A stretch of DNA of 52,115 bases from CBINFS01 sp966250015 (GTDB taxonomy: Bacteria > Bacteroidota > Rhodothermia > Rhodothermales > DASSAV01). Each line of letters begins with the position of its first letter. Position 1 is the first letter of the stretch. Below are positions 1-7,652 of this stretch, piece by piece. The DNA lies in NCBI GenBank assembly GCA_966250015.1, contig CBINFS010000026.1, positions 1-52,115 of the forward strand. Reading direction: 5' to 3'. Below the pieces are notes generated by a model. The model ran no database searches and was not told the DNA's origin. It saw only the letters and a list, made by a program, of their open reading frames with translations. Both the position numbers and the translations under genes were made by a program.

Positions 1-217
1 TCGCAAGGCTCGTCAGGATGACAATTTGAGAGGTACAGGCAACCGACAGGGTTTACCTCTACTGCCGCCAGCGTCCCATTCTGTCATCCCGAATCCCGTG
101 AAGCGGGTGAGGGATCTTTATGAAATGAGGCCTTCGCGAATGGCAAATAGGGCACGGACAGCACTTGCCCCCTATTTACTTCGCGCGCACAAAAACCCTC
201 CGGAGAATCACAATAGA
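1..217. repeat. Dispersed-repeat DNA at the window edge, no gene
   Basis: No believable gene lies here; the open plus frame is antisense to the lipoprotein gene. The stretch holds two copies, in opposite orientation, of a TGTCATCCYGA-type word: its reverse complement at about 8-22 (ending GGATGACA) and a direct copy at about 81-96. The second copy continues into a small GC hairpin (AATCCCGTGAAGCGGGT) and GGGATCTTTATGAA. A separate 8-bp inverted repeat, AAATAGGG at 145-152 and CCCTATTT at 170-177, follows. Words of this TGTCATCC...GGATC kind are familiar as short palindromic intergenic repeats in many bacteria. Whether this one is multicopy in this genome cannot be seen from the window. Confidence 0.5.
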
Positions 218-1219
218 TCACTCAACGCCTGCCGTATCGGGCGGAGCCACCACCGTGGTGTCCATCGGCAGAGGCTGAAGGGTAGTGTCGCTATCGGTGG
301 GGAAGGGGGAGCTGTCCGGTGGGGCAAGGGTATCCGTGGGGAGACCGGGCTCGATGATGGTGAGGCTATCCGTTTCGGGAAGGCTGAGGACCGATCCCTC
401 GCGAATGTGAATCGAACCGTTTTCGGTTTGCAGGGAGATCTGCGTACCCCCTTCGCCGAGGCGGCCGCGGAACAGGGCGCCGGCGCCACGAGGGGTGAAG
501 GTCCGTTCCGCAAACGTGACCCCGTTCACTACCACCGAGCCCGCGCTCGTCGAGGCTTCGATCGTGGCAGAAGTCGATTGCGGGAGCGTCAGATACACGT
601 CCCCGTTGTAGGTTCTCAGTCGGACGGTCGAGCCGTCGGCGAGGGTCGGGATCCCCAGCGTGACGTCGCCCGAGCGTGTCTCGGCCTCCACCGACCGTCT
701 CGCGCCCGCAATCTCGACGTTGCCGTTCTGGTGCGTTATGCGGATCGGGCCTTCCACGCCCGACAGCGCCAGGTGACCGCTTTCCGTTTGAATCTGTACA
801 CTCGTTGCCGCCGGTACCACTCCGGTTACGTCAACCGACGACAGTCCCGCATCCTCCGAGCGCATCGCGTAGCGGTAAGCCTGGTTGTCGCCCACCTCAT
901 CGATCGAGATGCCCGCCAGCTTTCGCAGGGCATCCGCGTCGTCGCCACCCCGCGCTCTCTTGACGAATTCGAGCCTTGCCTGGGCCTCATTCGTTCCGTT
1001 CAGGCGGATCGAACCGGCAAACCCCTCAAGCACGAGGGTGCGATTGTTCAGCGAAACGCTCCGTTCGATGGCTTCCGTGACTTCGGTCGTTCCCAGGATG
1101 AGGGCTCCTTCCTCGGTCTGGCCAATGGGTTGTTTTTCTTTGCAGCCGGAGAGTAAGAGCAGGGCGAGCACCAGTATCGTCACAGGTGCATAGGGGAGGG
1201 CAGGGGTGCGTGTAGTCAT
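218..1219 (-). CDS. DUF4097-type lipoprotein
   Basis: Predicted lipoprotein of 333 residues. An N-terminal hydrophobic segment (about residues 10-25) ends in LLLLSGC, a good lipobox with Cys26 as lipidation site. The body has repeated short strands such as SGHLALSGVEGPI, QNGNVEIAGARR and YNGDVYLTLP, typical of the right-handed beta-helix-like DUF4097 (putative adhesin) family. The last ~60 residues are rich in Pro, Thr, Asp and Ser and are probably disordered. It is the last gene of the argS-pheA-ftsX run, 55 nt after ftsX. The function of DUF4097 proteins is not known, so an envelope location is all that can be inferred. Confidence 0.85.
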   Translation of the reverse strand: MTTRTPALPYAPVTILVLALLLLSGCKEKQPIGQTEEGALILGTTEVTEAIERSVSLNNRTLVLEGFAGSIRLNGTNEAQARLEFVKRARGGDDADALRKLAGISIDEVGDNQAYRYAMRSEDAGLSSVDVTGVVPAATSVQIQTESGHLALSGVEGPIRITHQNGNVEIAGARRSVEAETRSGDVTLGIPTLADGSTVRLRTYNGDVYLTLPQSTSATIEASTSAGSVVVNGVTFAERTFTPRGAGALFRGRLGEGGTQISLQTENGSIHIREGSVLSLPETDSLTIIEPGLPTDTLAPPDSSPFPTDSDTTLQPLPMDTTVVAPPDTAGVE

Positions 1220-1274
1220 CTCGATGTGTGTATGCCGGGTCCGCCCGTATTTTTAGCCTGCGACCGCGATCTCG

Positions 1275-2153
1275 TCAGTGCAGGGCTACTTTTTTGATAA
1301 ACCTGCGTACCGCGAGAAGGGATCCAAACCACCCGAGAGCGCCCCCTGTCAGGGTCAAACCGATCACGTACCCTGCGATGAAAAGCGGCCCCGGCCGGCC
1401 AATCTGCGGCAAGTAGACCGATGCGCCCATGTAAAGCAGCCACAAAAGACCGGATGCCGCCAGCCCTGCAAGTGCGCCCTGAGCGATGCCCTCGACCAGG
1501 AACGGCTGCCGTATGAACTTATCCGTCGCACCGACCAGCTTCATGGTTCTGATCAGCAGCCGCCGGGCGTATATCGTAAGGCGAATCGTATTGGCGACCA
1601 GAAAAAGCGAGGCGAGCACCACCAGGATGCCGAGCGAGAGCCCCGTGATGGTCAACAGCCGGAGGTTCTGCTGCACCTTGATCAGCAACGCCCGGTTGAA
1701 GACCACCTCGTCCACACGATTCCACGACTCGAACTCTTCCGCAAGTCGCGTCAGGCTGTCCGGGTTTGCATACCGTGGCTCCACGCGCACCTTGATCGAT
1801 GCCGGAAGAAAAGGCTGGTCGAAAAAGATGTCGGCGCCCTCACCAAACTCCTCGCTGAAGATCGCCTGTGCCTCTTCCGGCGATACGTATTCGGCTTCGG
1901 CAACCCCCGGCATACCGGCGGCACGTTGAAAAAGCGCCTGCAGTACGGACTCTTCGGCGTTTTCTACGAAGATCTCGAGCTCACCCGCACGCTGCCGTAG
2001 CCAGCTCGATATGCGCTGCGTCTCGATGGCAACAATCCCCGAGAGTCCGATCAGTACGAGGGCTACGGCCATCGCGCTCGTCGAGGTAAAAGCGGCAAAC
2101 TTCGCCCGGCGGAATCCCGCCAGCCCTTCCCGTATGCTGTACGATAGTGCCAC
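1275..2153 (-). CDS. ftsX: Cell-division permease-like protein FtsX
   Basis: FtsX is the membrane half of the FtsEX complex, which couples septal-ring ATP hydrolysis to periplasmic peptidoglycan hydrolases. At 292 residues the length is normal. A transmembrane helix at about 24-45 is followed by the extracellular PLD-like domain (about 50-165) and three further helices (about 170-195, 220-245, 258-280). The pattern VANTIRLTIYARR...IRTMKLVGAT is the usual FtsX signature after the second helix. The gene lies 47 nt after pheA. No ftsE ATPase gene is in the window, so the partner must be encoded elsewhere. Confidence 0.93.
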   Translation of the reverse strand: MALSYSIREGLAGFRRAKFAAFTSTSAMAVALVLIGLSGIVAIETQRISSWLRQRAGELEIFVENAEESVLQALFQRAAGMPGVAEAEYVSPEEAQAIFSEEFGEGADIFFDQPFLPASIKVRVEPRYANPDSLTRLAEEFESWNRVDEVVFNRALLIKVQQNLRLLTITGLSLGILVVLASLFLVANTIRLTIYARRLLIRTMKLVGATDKFIRQPFLVEGIAQGALAGLAASGLLWLLYMGASVYLPQIGRPGPLFIAGYVIGLTLTGGALGWFGSLLAVRRFIKKVALH

Positions 2154-2200
2154 GTCCGATCCAGTACGTAATGGAACGCTTCAAAATACGAGAAAAATGG

Positions 2201-3046
2201 TCAATCCAGCATGCGGCCAATCGGGTAAGAGCCAAGCACCCTCACGAAAGCCGCAATCTCTCTGAGATGCTCTATTGCCCGCTGTACGACGTCCGATCCG
2301 ATCGATCCTTGAAGATCCAGGTAAAACAGGTAATTCCCCGGGCTCCCGATGAGTGGCCGGCTTTCGATCTTGTAGAGGTCCAGATCTCGCAAGGCAAATA
2401 CGGCCAGGCTCTTGAATAACGCACCGGGTACGTTCTCTCGCATGGCGTACACGATCGAAGTTTTGGCCGGTCCCTCCGGCACGCTCGGTTCTCCTTCCTC
2501 TTTTCGCGCCAGCGCCAGAAAACGTGTGTAGTTGTGCTGGTTGTTTTCGATGTTGTGGGCGAGGATCTCGAGGCCGTACTCGCGGGCGGCCTGGAGGCTT
2601 GCGATGGCCCCTGCATCCCGCTCGCCGCGGCTCGCGATCATTTTGGCAGAACCCGCCGTGTCGTACGCCGGGATGGCTTCGACGTGAGAGAGCCGCTCCC
2701 GGAGAAACTTGCTACATTGGCCAAGCGCCTGCGGGTGCGAATACACCTTTCGAATGTCTTCGAGCCGGGTCCCCGGTAACCCCATCAGGTGGTGACGGAT
2801 GCGTACGCTGATTTCGTCGGTGATCCACAGGTCGTTCGACTGAAGGAGATCGTAGTTCGCGTGGACGCTGCCGAAGAGGGAGTTCTCGATGGGGATGACG
2901 CCGCGATCGACCTCGCCGGATGCAACGGCCTCGAAGACCGCGTCGAACGAAAGAAACGGTATGGGTTCACTCGTGGGGAAGAGCGCCCTGACGGCATCTT
3001 CGCTGAATGCGCCGGTCTCTCCCTGAAAAGCAACTCTCATATCCAA
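2201..3046 (-). CDS. pheA: Prephenate dehydratase
   Basis: Converts prephenate to phenylpyruvate, the committed step to phenylalanine, in the cytoplasm. This is a monofunctional enzyme of 281 residues with no chorismate mutase domain. The catalytic domain starts VAFQGETGAFSE and contains IPIENS (residues 51-56) and the signature TRF at 174-176 within HNYTRF. The C-terminal ACT domain (about 195-275) carries the regulatory ESRP motif at 228-231, so feedback inhibition by phenylalanine is expected. It lies 32 nt downstream of argS and 47 nt upstream of ftsX, probably cotranscribed. The start MDMRVAFQGE places the first beta strand correctly. Confidence 0.96.
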   Translation of the reverse strand: MDMRVAFQGETGAFSEDAVRALFPTSEPIPFLSFDAVFEAVASGEVDRGVIPIENSLFGSVHANYDLLQSNDLWITDEISVRIRHHLMGLPGTRLEDIRKVYSHPQALGQCSKFLRERLSHVEAIPAYDTAGSAKMIASRGERDAGAIASLQAAREYGLEILAHNIENNQHNYTRFLALARKEEGEPSVPEGPAKTSIVYAMRENVPGALFKSLAVFALRDLDLYKIESRPLIGSPGNYLFYLDLQGSIGSDVVQRAIEHLREIAAFVRVLGSYPIGRMLD

Positions 3047-3078
3047 AGTCCGTTGTGTGCGATGAGGGTTCCCGCACT

Positions 3079-4767
3079 TTACATCCGTTCCGGCGCCGAT
3101 ATGCCGAGAACGGTGAGCCCGTTGTGAAGGACGATCCGCGTCGCCTCCGCCAGTGCGCGCCGCGCCGTGGCCAGCGACGGCTCCTCACCGACGATCCGGC
3201 AGTTGCCGTAAAACTGCGTGAATGCTACCGCGACGTCCCTCAAATAGTTCGATACCTGCTGGGGCTCCTTCGTCTCTGCCGCTCGCTGCAGGACCTCCGG
3301 GAAGAGCAGCAGCTCCTTGATCAGGGCAATTTCGGCCTCGTGCCGGAGAAGCGTCAGGTCGGCATCCTCCTGGAAGGCAAAGCCGACCTCTTCGGCTTTC
3401 CTCAGGATCGAGCAGATGCGCGCGTGCGCGTATTGCAGATAAAAGACGGGGTTCTTTTCGCTGGCCTCTTTCGCGAGGTCGAGGTCGAACTCGAGGTGCG
3501 TGTTCGGCGAGCGCATCAGGAAGAAGAACCGGGTCACGTCTTCGCCAACCTCGTCCATCAGCTCGTCGAGCGTAACGTAGTTCGCCTTACGCGTGCTCAT
3601 TTTGACCGGCTCTCCGCCCCGGACGAGCGTGACGAACTGGTAGATGATGACGTCCACCTTCGACGCGTCGTACCCGAGCACCGACACCCCATTGAGCACG
3701 TCGGGATAGGTGGCGATGTGGTCTGCGCCAAAAATGTCGACGACCTTATCGAAGCCGCGCTCGAGCTTGTCGGCGTGGTAGGCGATGTCGGGCAGCCGGT
3801 AGGTGGGCTCACCGGTGCTTTTCACGAGCACCGTGTCCTGCTCTTTTCCGAACGCGGTCGTTTTGAACCAGACGGCGCCGTCGTGGTCGTACACGTATCC
3901 CCGTTTCCGCATCTCCTCGAGCACCTCCCAGATCCGGTTCGATTCATAGAGCGTGTGCTCGTTGAAATACGTATCCATCTTGATCCCGAGGCGGCGCATC
4001 GTCGCGTCGATCTCGGCAAAGATGCGCTCGACGGCAGCCTCCTTGAAGGGCTTTACGTCGGCCGTACTCATCAGGCTGTCGCCATACTGTTCGTACATCG
4101 CCTGCGCGATCTCGACGATGTATTCACCCAGGTAGCCGTCTTCGGGAAAGGTTTCGGGAACGGTGACCGTGTTGCCCTCACCGACCGTGATGGTTTTGAC
4201 CGGTATGTCCGGCCGGACGATGGCCTCGTAGCGTGCCCTCACCGATTCGCCGAGCACACGCATTTGCCGCCCGGCGTCGTTGAAGTAGTACTCGCGTGTG
4301 ACCTTGTAGCCGGTCCACTCGAGCAGATTGGCTATCGTGTCGCCCAGCACGGCATTTCGTCCGTGCCCGACGGTTAGCGGGCCGGTCGGGTTGGCGCTCA
4401 CGTATTCGACGATCGCCGTCTTTGCGCCGTCTCCCGTGCGTCCATAGTCGTATCCCTTTTCGAGAATTTCGGCGAGCGCCACGGCCAGGTAGTTGTTCGA
4501 AAAACGAACGTTGAGGAAGCCCGGTCCTGCAACGGAAACCTCTGAAATGTACCCCGGATCGACGACGGCCCGCAGACGTTCGGCGATGTCCTCTGCTATC
4601 TGCCGGGGAGGCCGGCGGAGATGACGGGCAAGCTGCATGGCGGCGTTCGTCGCCACGTCCCCATGTTCGGGATTGTTGGGGACCTCAAACTCGGGTTTGA
4701 AGCCTTCCGGCACGCCATCCAGTGCGGAGAGGACTTCCTGCATTTTCTTATCGAGATACGTTTTCAT
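3079..4767 (-). CDS. argS: Arginyl-tRNA synthetase
   Basis: Class I aminoacyl-tRNA synthetase charging tRNA-Arg. At 562 residues it is of usual length. The N-terminal Add-1 domain (about 1-95) is followed by the Rossmann catalytic core with the HIGH-equivalent VGHGR at 133-137 inside NPTGPLTVGHGRN, and the KMSKS-equivalent KMSTR at 389-393. The C-terminal all-helical DALR anticodon-binding domain ends in GLTVLGISAPERM, a typical ArgS tail. It is the first gene of the argS-pheA-ftsX-lipoprotein run. The terminator at 4819-4844 separates it from tldD upstream, so a promoter is expected between about 4768 and 4818. Confidence 0.97.
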   Translation of the reverse strand: MKTYLDKKMQEVLSALDGVPEGFKPEFEVPNNPEHGDVATNAAMQLARHLRRPPRQIAEDIAERLRAVVDPGYISEVSVAGPGFLNVRFSNNYLAVALAEILEKGYDYGRTGDGAKTAIVEYVSANPTGPLTVGHGRNAVLGDTIANLLEWTGYKVTREYYFNDAGRQMRVLGESVRARYEAIVRPDIPVKTITVGEGNTVTVPETFPEDGYLGEYIVEIAQAMYEQYGDSLMSTADVKPFKEAAVERIFAEIDATMRRLGIKMDTYFNEHTLYESNRIWEVLEEMRKRGYVYDHDGAVWFKTTAFGKEQDTVLVKSTGEPTYRLPDIAYHADKLERGFDKVVDIFGADHIATYPDVLNGVSVLGYDASKVDVIIYQFVTLVRGGEPVKMSTRKANYVTLDELMDEVGEDVTRFFFLMRSPNTHLEFDLDLAKEASEKNPVFYLQYAHARICSILRKAEEVGFAFQEDADLTLLRHEAEIALIKELLLFPEVLQRAAETKEPQQVSNYLRDVAVAFTQFYGNCRIVGEEPSLATARRALAEATRIVLHNGLTVLGISAPERM

Positions 4768-4818
4768 CTATGGTCAGTTCGATCCGTACGGTGGAGGTAC
4801 TTCGATTGTGGCTTATAC

Positions 4819-4844
4819 AAAAAAGCCCCGGCCGCTGGCCGGGG
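4819..4844 (-). terminator. Intrinsic terminator after tldD
   Basis: Read on the minus strand, an 8-bp perfect GC stem (CCCCGGCC at 4844-4837 with GGCCGGGG at 4833-4826) closes a 3-nt AGC loop and is followed by six T. It lies 56 nt after the tldD stop and 52 nt before the argS start. It should end the mrdA-rodA-tldD transcript and insulate argS. Confidence 0.9.
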
Positions 4845-4899
4845 TCGAATTCCAGCATCACCCCAATTTAAACAAAACGAGCAAAAACAGTTTCGGTAG

Positions 4900-6339
4900 C
4901 TATCCCTCAGAATCCGGTACAGTGAGGCTTGAAATGAGGACGGAGGGCGCCCCGATGGAAACCGGCACCGTCTGCCCACTTTTTTCACATACGCCGCGTG
5001 CGTGATCGATCCTGAAATCCGTCCCGATCCCCCGTATGTCTCTGAGCAGGTCGGGAACGAGTCCTGAAATCCAGAAATCACCCAGCGTTTCGGTAAGGCG
5101 CCCGTTTTCGATCCGTCGACCTTCGATGACCTCCAGCGACAGCCGGTTGTGCCCCGGATGAATCCGGCCTTTGCCAACCTGCATGACGTATATGCCGTCA
5201 CGCACGGAAGCGACCAGATCCTGCGGGTTGTCTTGCCCACCGAGCAGCAACAGATTGGACATGCGGGGGAGAGGGGAGAAGCGGTAATCCTGTCGCCGCC
5301 CGTTGCCGGTGGATGTCCTTCCCATGCGGGAGGCATGCCAACGATCCAGAAGGTGTTGCTCTACCTTTCCGTTGTTGACGAGGCACGTTCGGCTCGTCGG
5401 GTGCCCTTCGTCGTCGAAGGCTGCCGACCCTCTGCCTCCTGGAAGGGTGGCGTCGTCGACGATCGTGACGACTTCGGCCGCCACGGTTGCTCCGGGCTCC
5501 AGACTGGAGCGGGTCGAGGCAACGTCCGCTTCCAGCAGGTGCCCGGCCGCCTCGTGAAGCCACACGCCACCCCAGCCCCCCTCGAATATGACGGGATACG
5601 TACCCGGCGCCGGCTTCCGCTTATCGGCTAATCGTATGGCCTGTTCGACGGCTGCCTTTGCGGTTTGCTCGGGGAGCTCCTGGAAGAGATAGTCCACACT
5701 TCCCGCGCCGCCCCTCAACGCCTCAGCCCGGACGTCCTTGCCGTCGCGCCGGTAGTGAACCGTAACACGCAGACCGGACAGCAACCGGGCATCCGGAGCG
5801 GTTCGTCCTTCGGACGTGAGCACGAGCCGGTAGCGCGTGCGGTCATAATACTCGGCGCCGGCTTCTGTTACGCCGTCACCGAGGGACAGTGCGGCATCGA
5901 CCGCTGCCTGCAGGATCTCGTTGACCTCTGGCGATTCTGCGGCGGGTTCTGCGAGTCTGCCTTCGGGGAGATCTTTCCACGTTGAGTGCGTGTCGGTGGG
6001 TGGTGTTCCTCCCGGGAGGATGGCGGCTGCGACATCCGCGGCGTCGTACAGGGCACGGCGCCCCAGCATTCGGGTTGTCGAAAAACCCGTATCCGTCCAG
6101 GTCGTGGTCCGGAACCCCACCCCCTCCATCACCTCACGCCGCGACGACCGCGAAGGCCTGCGACGCCGCTGCGTCTGCTTCCAGGCGTAATGGTGCTGGA
6201 CGGTGTACTCGTAGAAAATGTCGGCGTACGCGCCACCCGTCCGGAGCAGCCTCGCCATCAGCTCGGGGCCAAGCTCGAGGAGCCGGGCTCCCGCCTTCCG
6301 AAAGGTGATCTCTGGCGCGTCCCCGGAATCCTGCCTCAT
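4900..6339 (-). CDS. tldD: TldD/PmbA-family metalloprotease, TldD-like
   Basis: TldD/TldE proteins form a cytoplasmic zinc protease that degrades unstructured peptides and matures some RiPPs and toxins. This 479-residue protein has the active-site motif HEAAGH at 262-267 (HExxxH, two His ligands plus catalytic Glu) and a C-terminal GVCEKSGQ..PV motif carrying the expected third ligand Cys, so it resembles the catalytic TldD and not the metal-free TldE/PmbA. Residues 53-75 are unusually rich in Arg, Gln and Ser (KQTQRRRRPSRSSRR). It lies 21 nt after rodA, in line with mrdA and rodA, and is followed by a strong terminator. No pmbA partner is in the window. Confidence 0.9.
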   Translation of the reverse strand: MRQDSGDAPEITFRKAGARLLELGPELMARLLRTGGAYADIFYEYTVQHHYAWKQTQRRRRPSRSSRREVMEGVGFRTTTWTDTGFSTTRMLGRRALYDAADVAAAILPGGTPPTDTHSTWKDLPEGRLAEPAAESPEVNEILQAAVDAALSLGDGVTEAGAEYYDRTRYRLVLTSEGRTAPDARLLSGLRVTVHYRRDGKDVRAEALRGGAGSVDYLFQELPEQTAKAAVEQAIRLADKRKPAPGTYPVIFEGGWGGVWLHEAAGHLLEADVASTRSSLEPGATVAAEVVTIVDDATLPGGRGSAAFDDEGHPTSRTCLVNNGKVEQHLLDRWHASRMGRTSTGNGRRQDYRFSPLPRMSNLLLLGGQDNPQDLVASVRDGIYVMQVGKGRIHPGHNRLSLEVIEGRRIENGRLTETLGDFWISGLVPDLLRDIRGIGTDFRIDHARGVCEKSGQTVPVSIGAPSVLISSLTVPDSEG

Positions 6340-6360
6340 AATAACCAGTCTCGGACCCGG

Positions 6361-7620
6361 TCAGTAGCCGTAAATGGAGAAGTCGTCCCTGCGCATGTGC
6401 AGGTTCAAGATTACCGCGAGCATTGCCGAGTTCGCCAGAAGCGCCGACCCGCCATACGATACGAACGGAAGCGGAATACCGATGACCGGCAAAAGACCGG
6501 TCACCATGCCGATGTTCACGAAAACGTGGACCAGATAGACGCCGGCCGCACCGGCTGCGATCATACTGCCAAACGGATGCTTGACCCGTGCGCCTAGCGT
6601 GACAAGCCGGGTGAGCAAAATGGCAAAAAGAATGAGCAAGAAAATCGAACCGATGAATCCCCACTCCTCGCCGATCACGCTGAAGACGAAGTCGGTGGAC
6701 TGCTCGGGGATGAAAGCGCCCTGTGTCTGCGTGCCCTGCCGGAATCCTTTACCAAACAATCCGCCGGAGCCAATCGCGGCCTTGGATTGCACCAGGTGGA
6801 AGCCCACCCCCGCCCTGAACTCGTCGGCCTCCGGGTTCGTGAACGACAGAATTCGCGCAACCTGGTGCGGTTGCAAGATCGCCGTGAGCGCCACGGTTGC
6901 CACGGCAATCGTTCCTCCCGTAAATACGCCCGCCACGAGCGTCAGATATCGCTCTCTCGTGTGCCACAGAATCCCCAGTGTGAACAAGATGGCAAAGGCT
7001 ATCGCGGCGGGGAGGTAAACTATCGCAAGGTAACCGGCCACTGCCGGTGAAACCATCAGAAGAACCGTAACGATCGGTAAGCCGCTCCAGAAAAGCATGA
7101 TCGGAACCAGCGCGAAAAACACCAGGGCGGTGCCGGTATCATTCTGAAGAAGGATGAGCGTTCCCGGGACGATCAGTAGCCCCACGGCTGCGAGAGCATA
7201 CCGGATGTAGTTCTCGTTCGGCCGGCGCGACGAGAGCAGCTGCGCCACGGCGAGCACCGTCCCGACCTTCGCAAATTCCGATACCTGAAGCTGTATGGGT
7301 CCGATCTCGAGCCACGACTTCGCGCCGTTGATCTCACGGCCGAACAAAAGAGCGGCAACGAGCAATAACAGCGTGAGGATGTAGACGGGGTAGGAAACCT
7401 TCTGGAAAAACCGCACTGGCAACATGAGGGCGATGACGATCGCGGTGGCCGATATGCCTGCCCACGTGAGCTGACGCCAGAAATTCCTCCGAACACTCTC
7501 CAGCAAAAATTCGGCAGCCGGACCATTCGTCGTGCTGTAGATCGCCACTAGGCCGACCCCGACCAGCAACAGCCACGTCACGAGGACCGTGTAATCGAGA
7601 TTTCTATACCACGTACGCAT
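6361..7620 (-). CDS. rodA: Peptidoglycan glycosyltransferase RodA
   Basis: SEDS-family glycan-chain polymerase of the elongasome, acting in the inner membrane with PBP2. It has 419 residues and about ten hydrophobic segments. Recognisable SEDS features are the N-terminal LDYTVLVTWLLLVGVGLVAIYSTT, NGAKSWLEIGPIQLQVSEFAK (RW/SW-P-SE element), NDTGTALVF (about 160-168), and the C-terminal TGLLPVIGIPLPFVSYGGSAL. It follows mrdA by 32 nt, the usual pairing of a SEDS polymerase with its class B PBP. The PVRF/FQ-type loops and EWGFIGS confirm the family, and all core motifs are intact. Confidence 0.96.
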   Translation of the reverse strand: MRTWYRNLDYTVLVTWLLLVGVGLVAIYSTTNGPAAEFLLESVRRNFWRQLTWAGISATAIVIALMLPVRFFQKVSYPVYILTLLLLVAALLFGREINGAKSWLEIGPIQLQVSEFAKVGTVLAVAQLLSSRRPNENYIRYALAAVGLLIVPGTLILLQNDTGTALVFFALVPIMLFWSGLPIVTVLLMVSPAVAGYLAIVYLPAAIAFAILFTLGILWHTRERYLTLVAGVFTGGTIAVATVALTAILQPHQVARILSFTNPEADEFRAGVGFHLVQSKAAIGSGGLFGKGFRQGTQTQGAFIPEQSTDFVFSVIGEEWGFIGSIFLLILFAILLTRLVTLGARVKHPFGSMIAAGAAGVYLVHVFVNIGMVTGLLPVIGIPLPFVSYGGSALLANSAMLAVILNLHMRRDDFSIYGY

Positions 7621-7652
7621 ACTTACTCGATCAATTCGCGAACAAGGCTATC

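Noticed and set aside
26..1156. Plus-strand open frame at the window start
   Set aside because: It is antisense to the DUF4097 lipoprotein and runs through repeat-like DNA; no domain or start signal.
3007..4377. Antisense open frame opposite argS
   Set aside because: ArgS motifs are intact on the minus strand; the plus frame is a codon-bias shadow with no recognisable domain.
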